NCBI GenBank assembly: GCA_029339505.1
Contig: JAQISU010000094.1
Coordinates: forward strand, 2,944,001 to 3,008,000
Direction of reading: 5' to 3'
Source of the DNA: Unio delphinus
Taxonomy: Eukaryota > Mollusca > Bivalvia > Unionida > Unionidae
Length of the DNA stretch: 64,000 nt
Below are positions 63,956-64,000 of the stretch, in pieces. The notes below the pieces were generated by a model, which made no database searches, had not been told where the DNA came from, and saw nothing but the letters and a program-made list of their open reading frames with translations. The position numbers and the translations under genes were made by a program. Every line of letters begins with the position of its first letter. The first letter of the stretch is position 1.

Positions 63956-64000
63956 AAATAACATATTTCAATGAAAACAGAAATGTTTCTTCAAAATGAA

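Overview
The window is animal nuclear DNA: AT-rich, intron-rich and dense in transposons, tRNA-derived SINEs and minisatellites. The two main SINE families, with tails of the type 'ggcgttaaaccc...', and the DIRS, Polinton, piggyBac, hAT and pogo-like content suggest a mollusc or another lophotrochozoan. That is inference from repeat style; no species can be named.

Only one host gene is visible. Seven plus-strand exons (8524-8656, 12627-12745, 21336-21413, 24994-25069, 29855-29935, 33462-33523, 54284-54478) encode the C-terminal half of a mitochondrial-type sodium/calcium exchanger (NCLX, SLC8B1 family), including the second alpha repeat and the stop codon. All junctions are AG/GT with compatible phases. 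The earlier exons lie upstream of the window. Each intron carries repeats: a degenerate DIRS-type tyrosine-recombinase retrotransposon (1474-7224), a MITE and a 49-bp minisatellite in the first complete intron, a 37-bp minisatellite split by a piggyBac derivative plus a Tigger-like MITE in the next, a 45-bp minisatellite filling most of the third, a LINE end and SINEs in the fourth, and a hAT-like element in the fifth.

The most notable object is a 17.2-kb Polinton/Maverick-type element (33758-50936) in the last intron. It has about 285-bp terminal inverted repeats and an AGAGA flanking duplication. From left to right it carries a packaging ATPase (-), a zinc ribbon and a phospholipase A2-like domain (+), a DDE integrase (+), a long minus-strand replication gene, a zinc-ribbon protein, an HNH/NUMOD endonuclease and a small unknown protein (+), an intergenic hairpin/direct-repeat module, then a plus-strand virion block: a conserved Polinton protein, a pX-like basic protein, the double jelly-roll major capsid protein, a pVI-like protein, an adenain-type protease, a coiled-coil/beta protein, a membrane protein and two small proteins next to the right terminal repeat. 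The replication gene is not a plain Polinton polymerase. Its pieces show a basic repeat array, a truncated family B polymerase palm, an SF1 helicase and a C-terminal HNH zinc domain in one direction. Several genes are broken by frame changes, many at homopolymers, and the replication gene has two in-frame stops, so the copy is probably dead. The integrase, major capsid protein and several small genes are still open.

Downstream of the exchanger stop codon (54479-64000) there is no second gene. It holds degenerate copies of the end of the last exon, a pogo-like MITE, SINEs, minisatellites and AT repeats.
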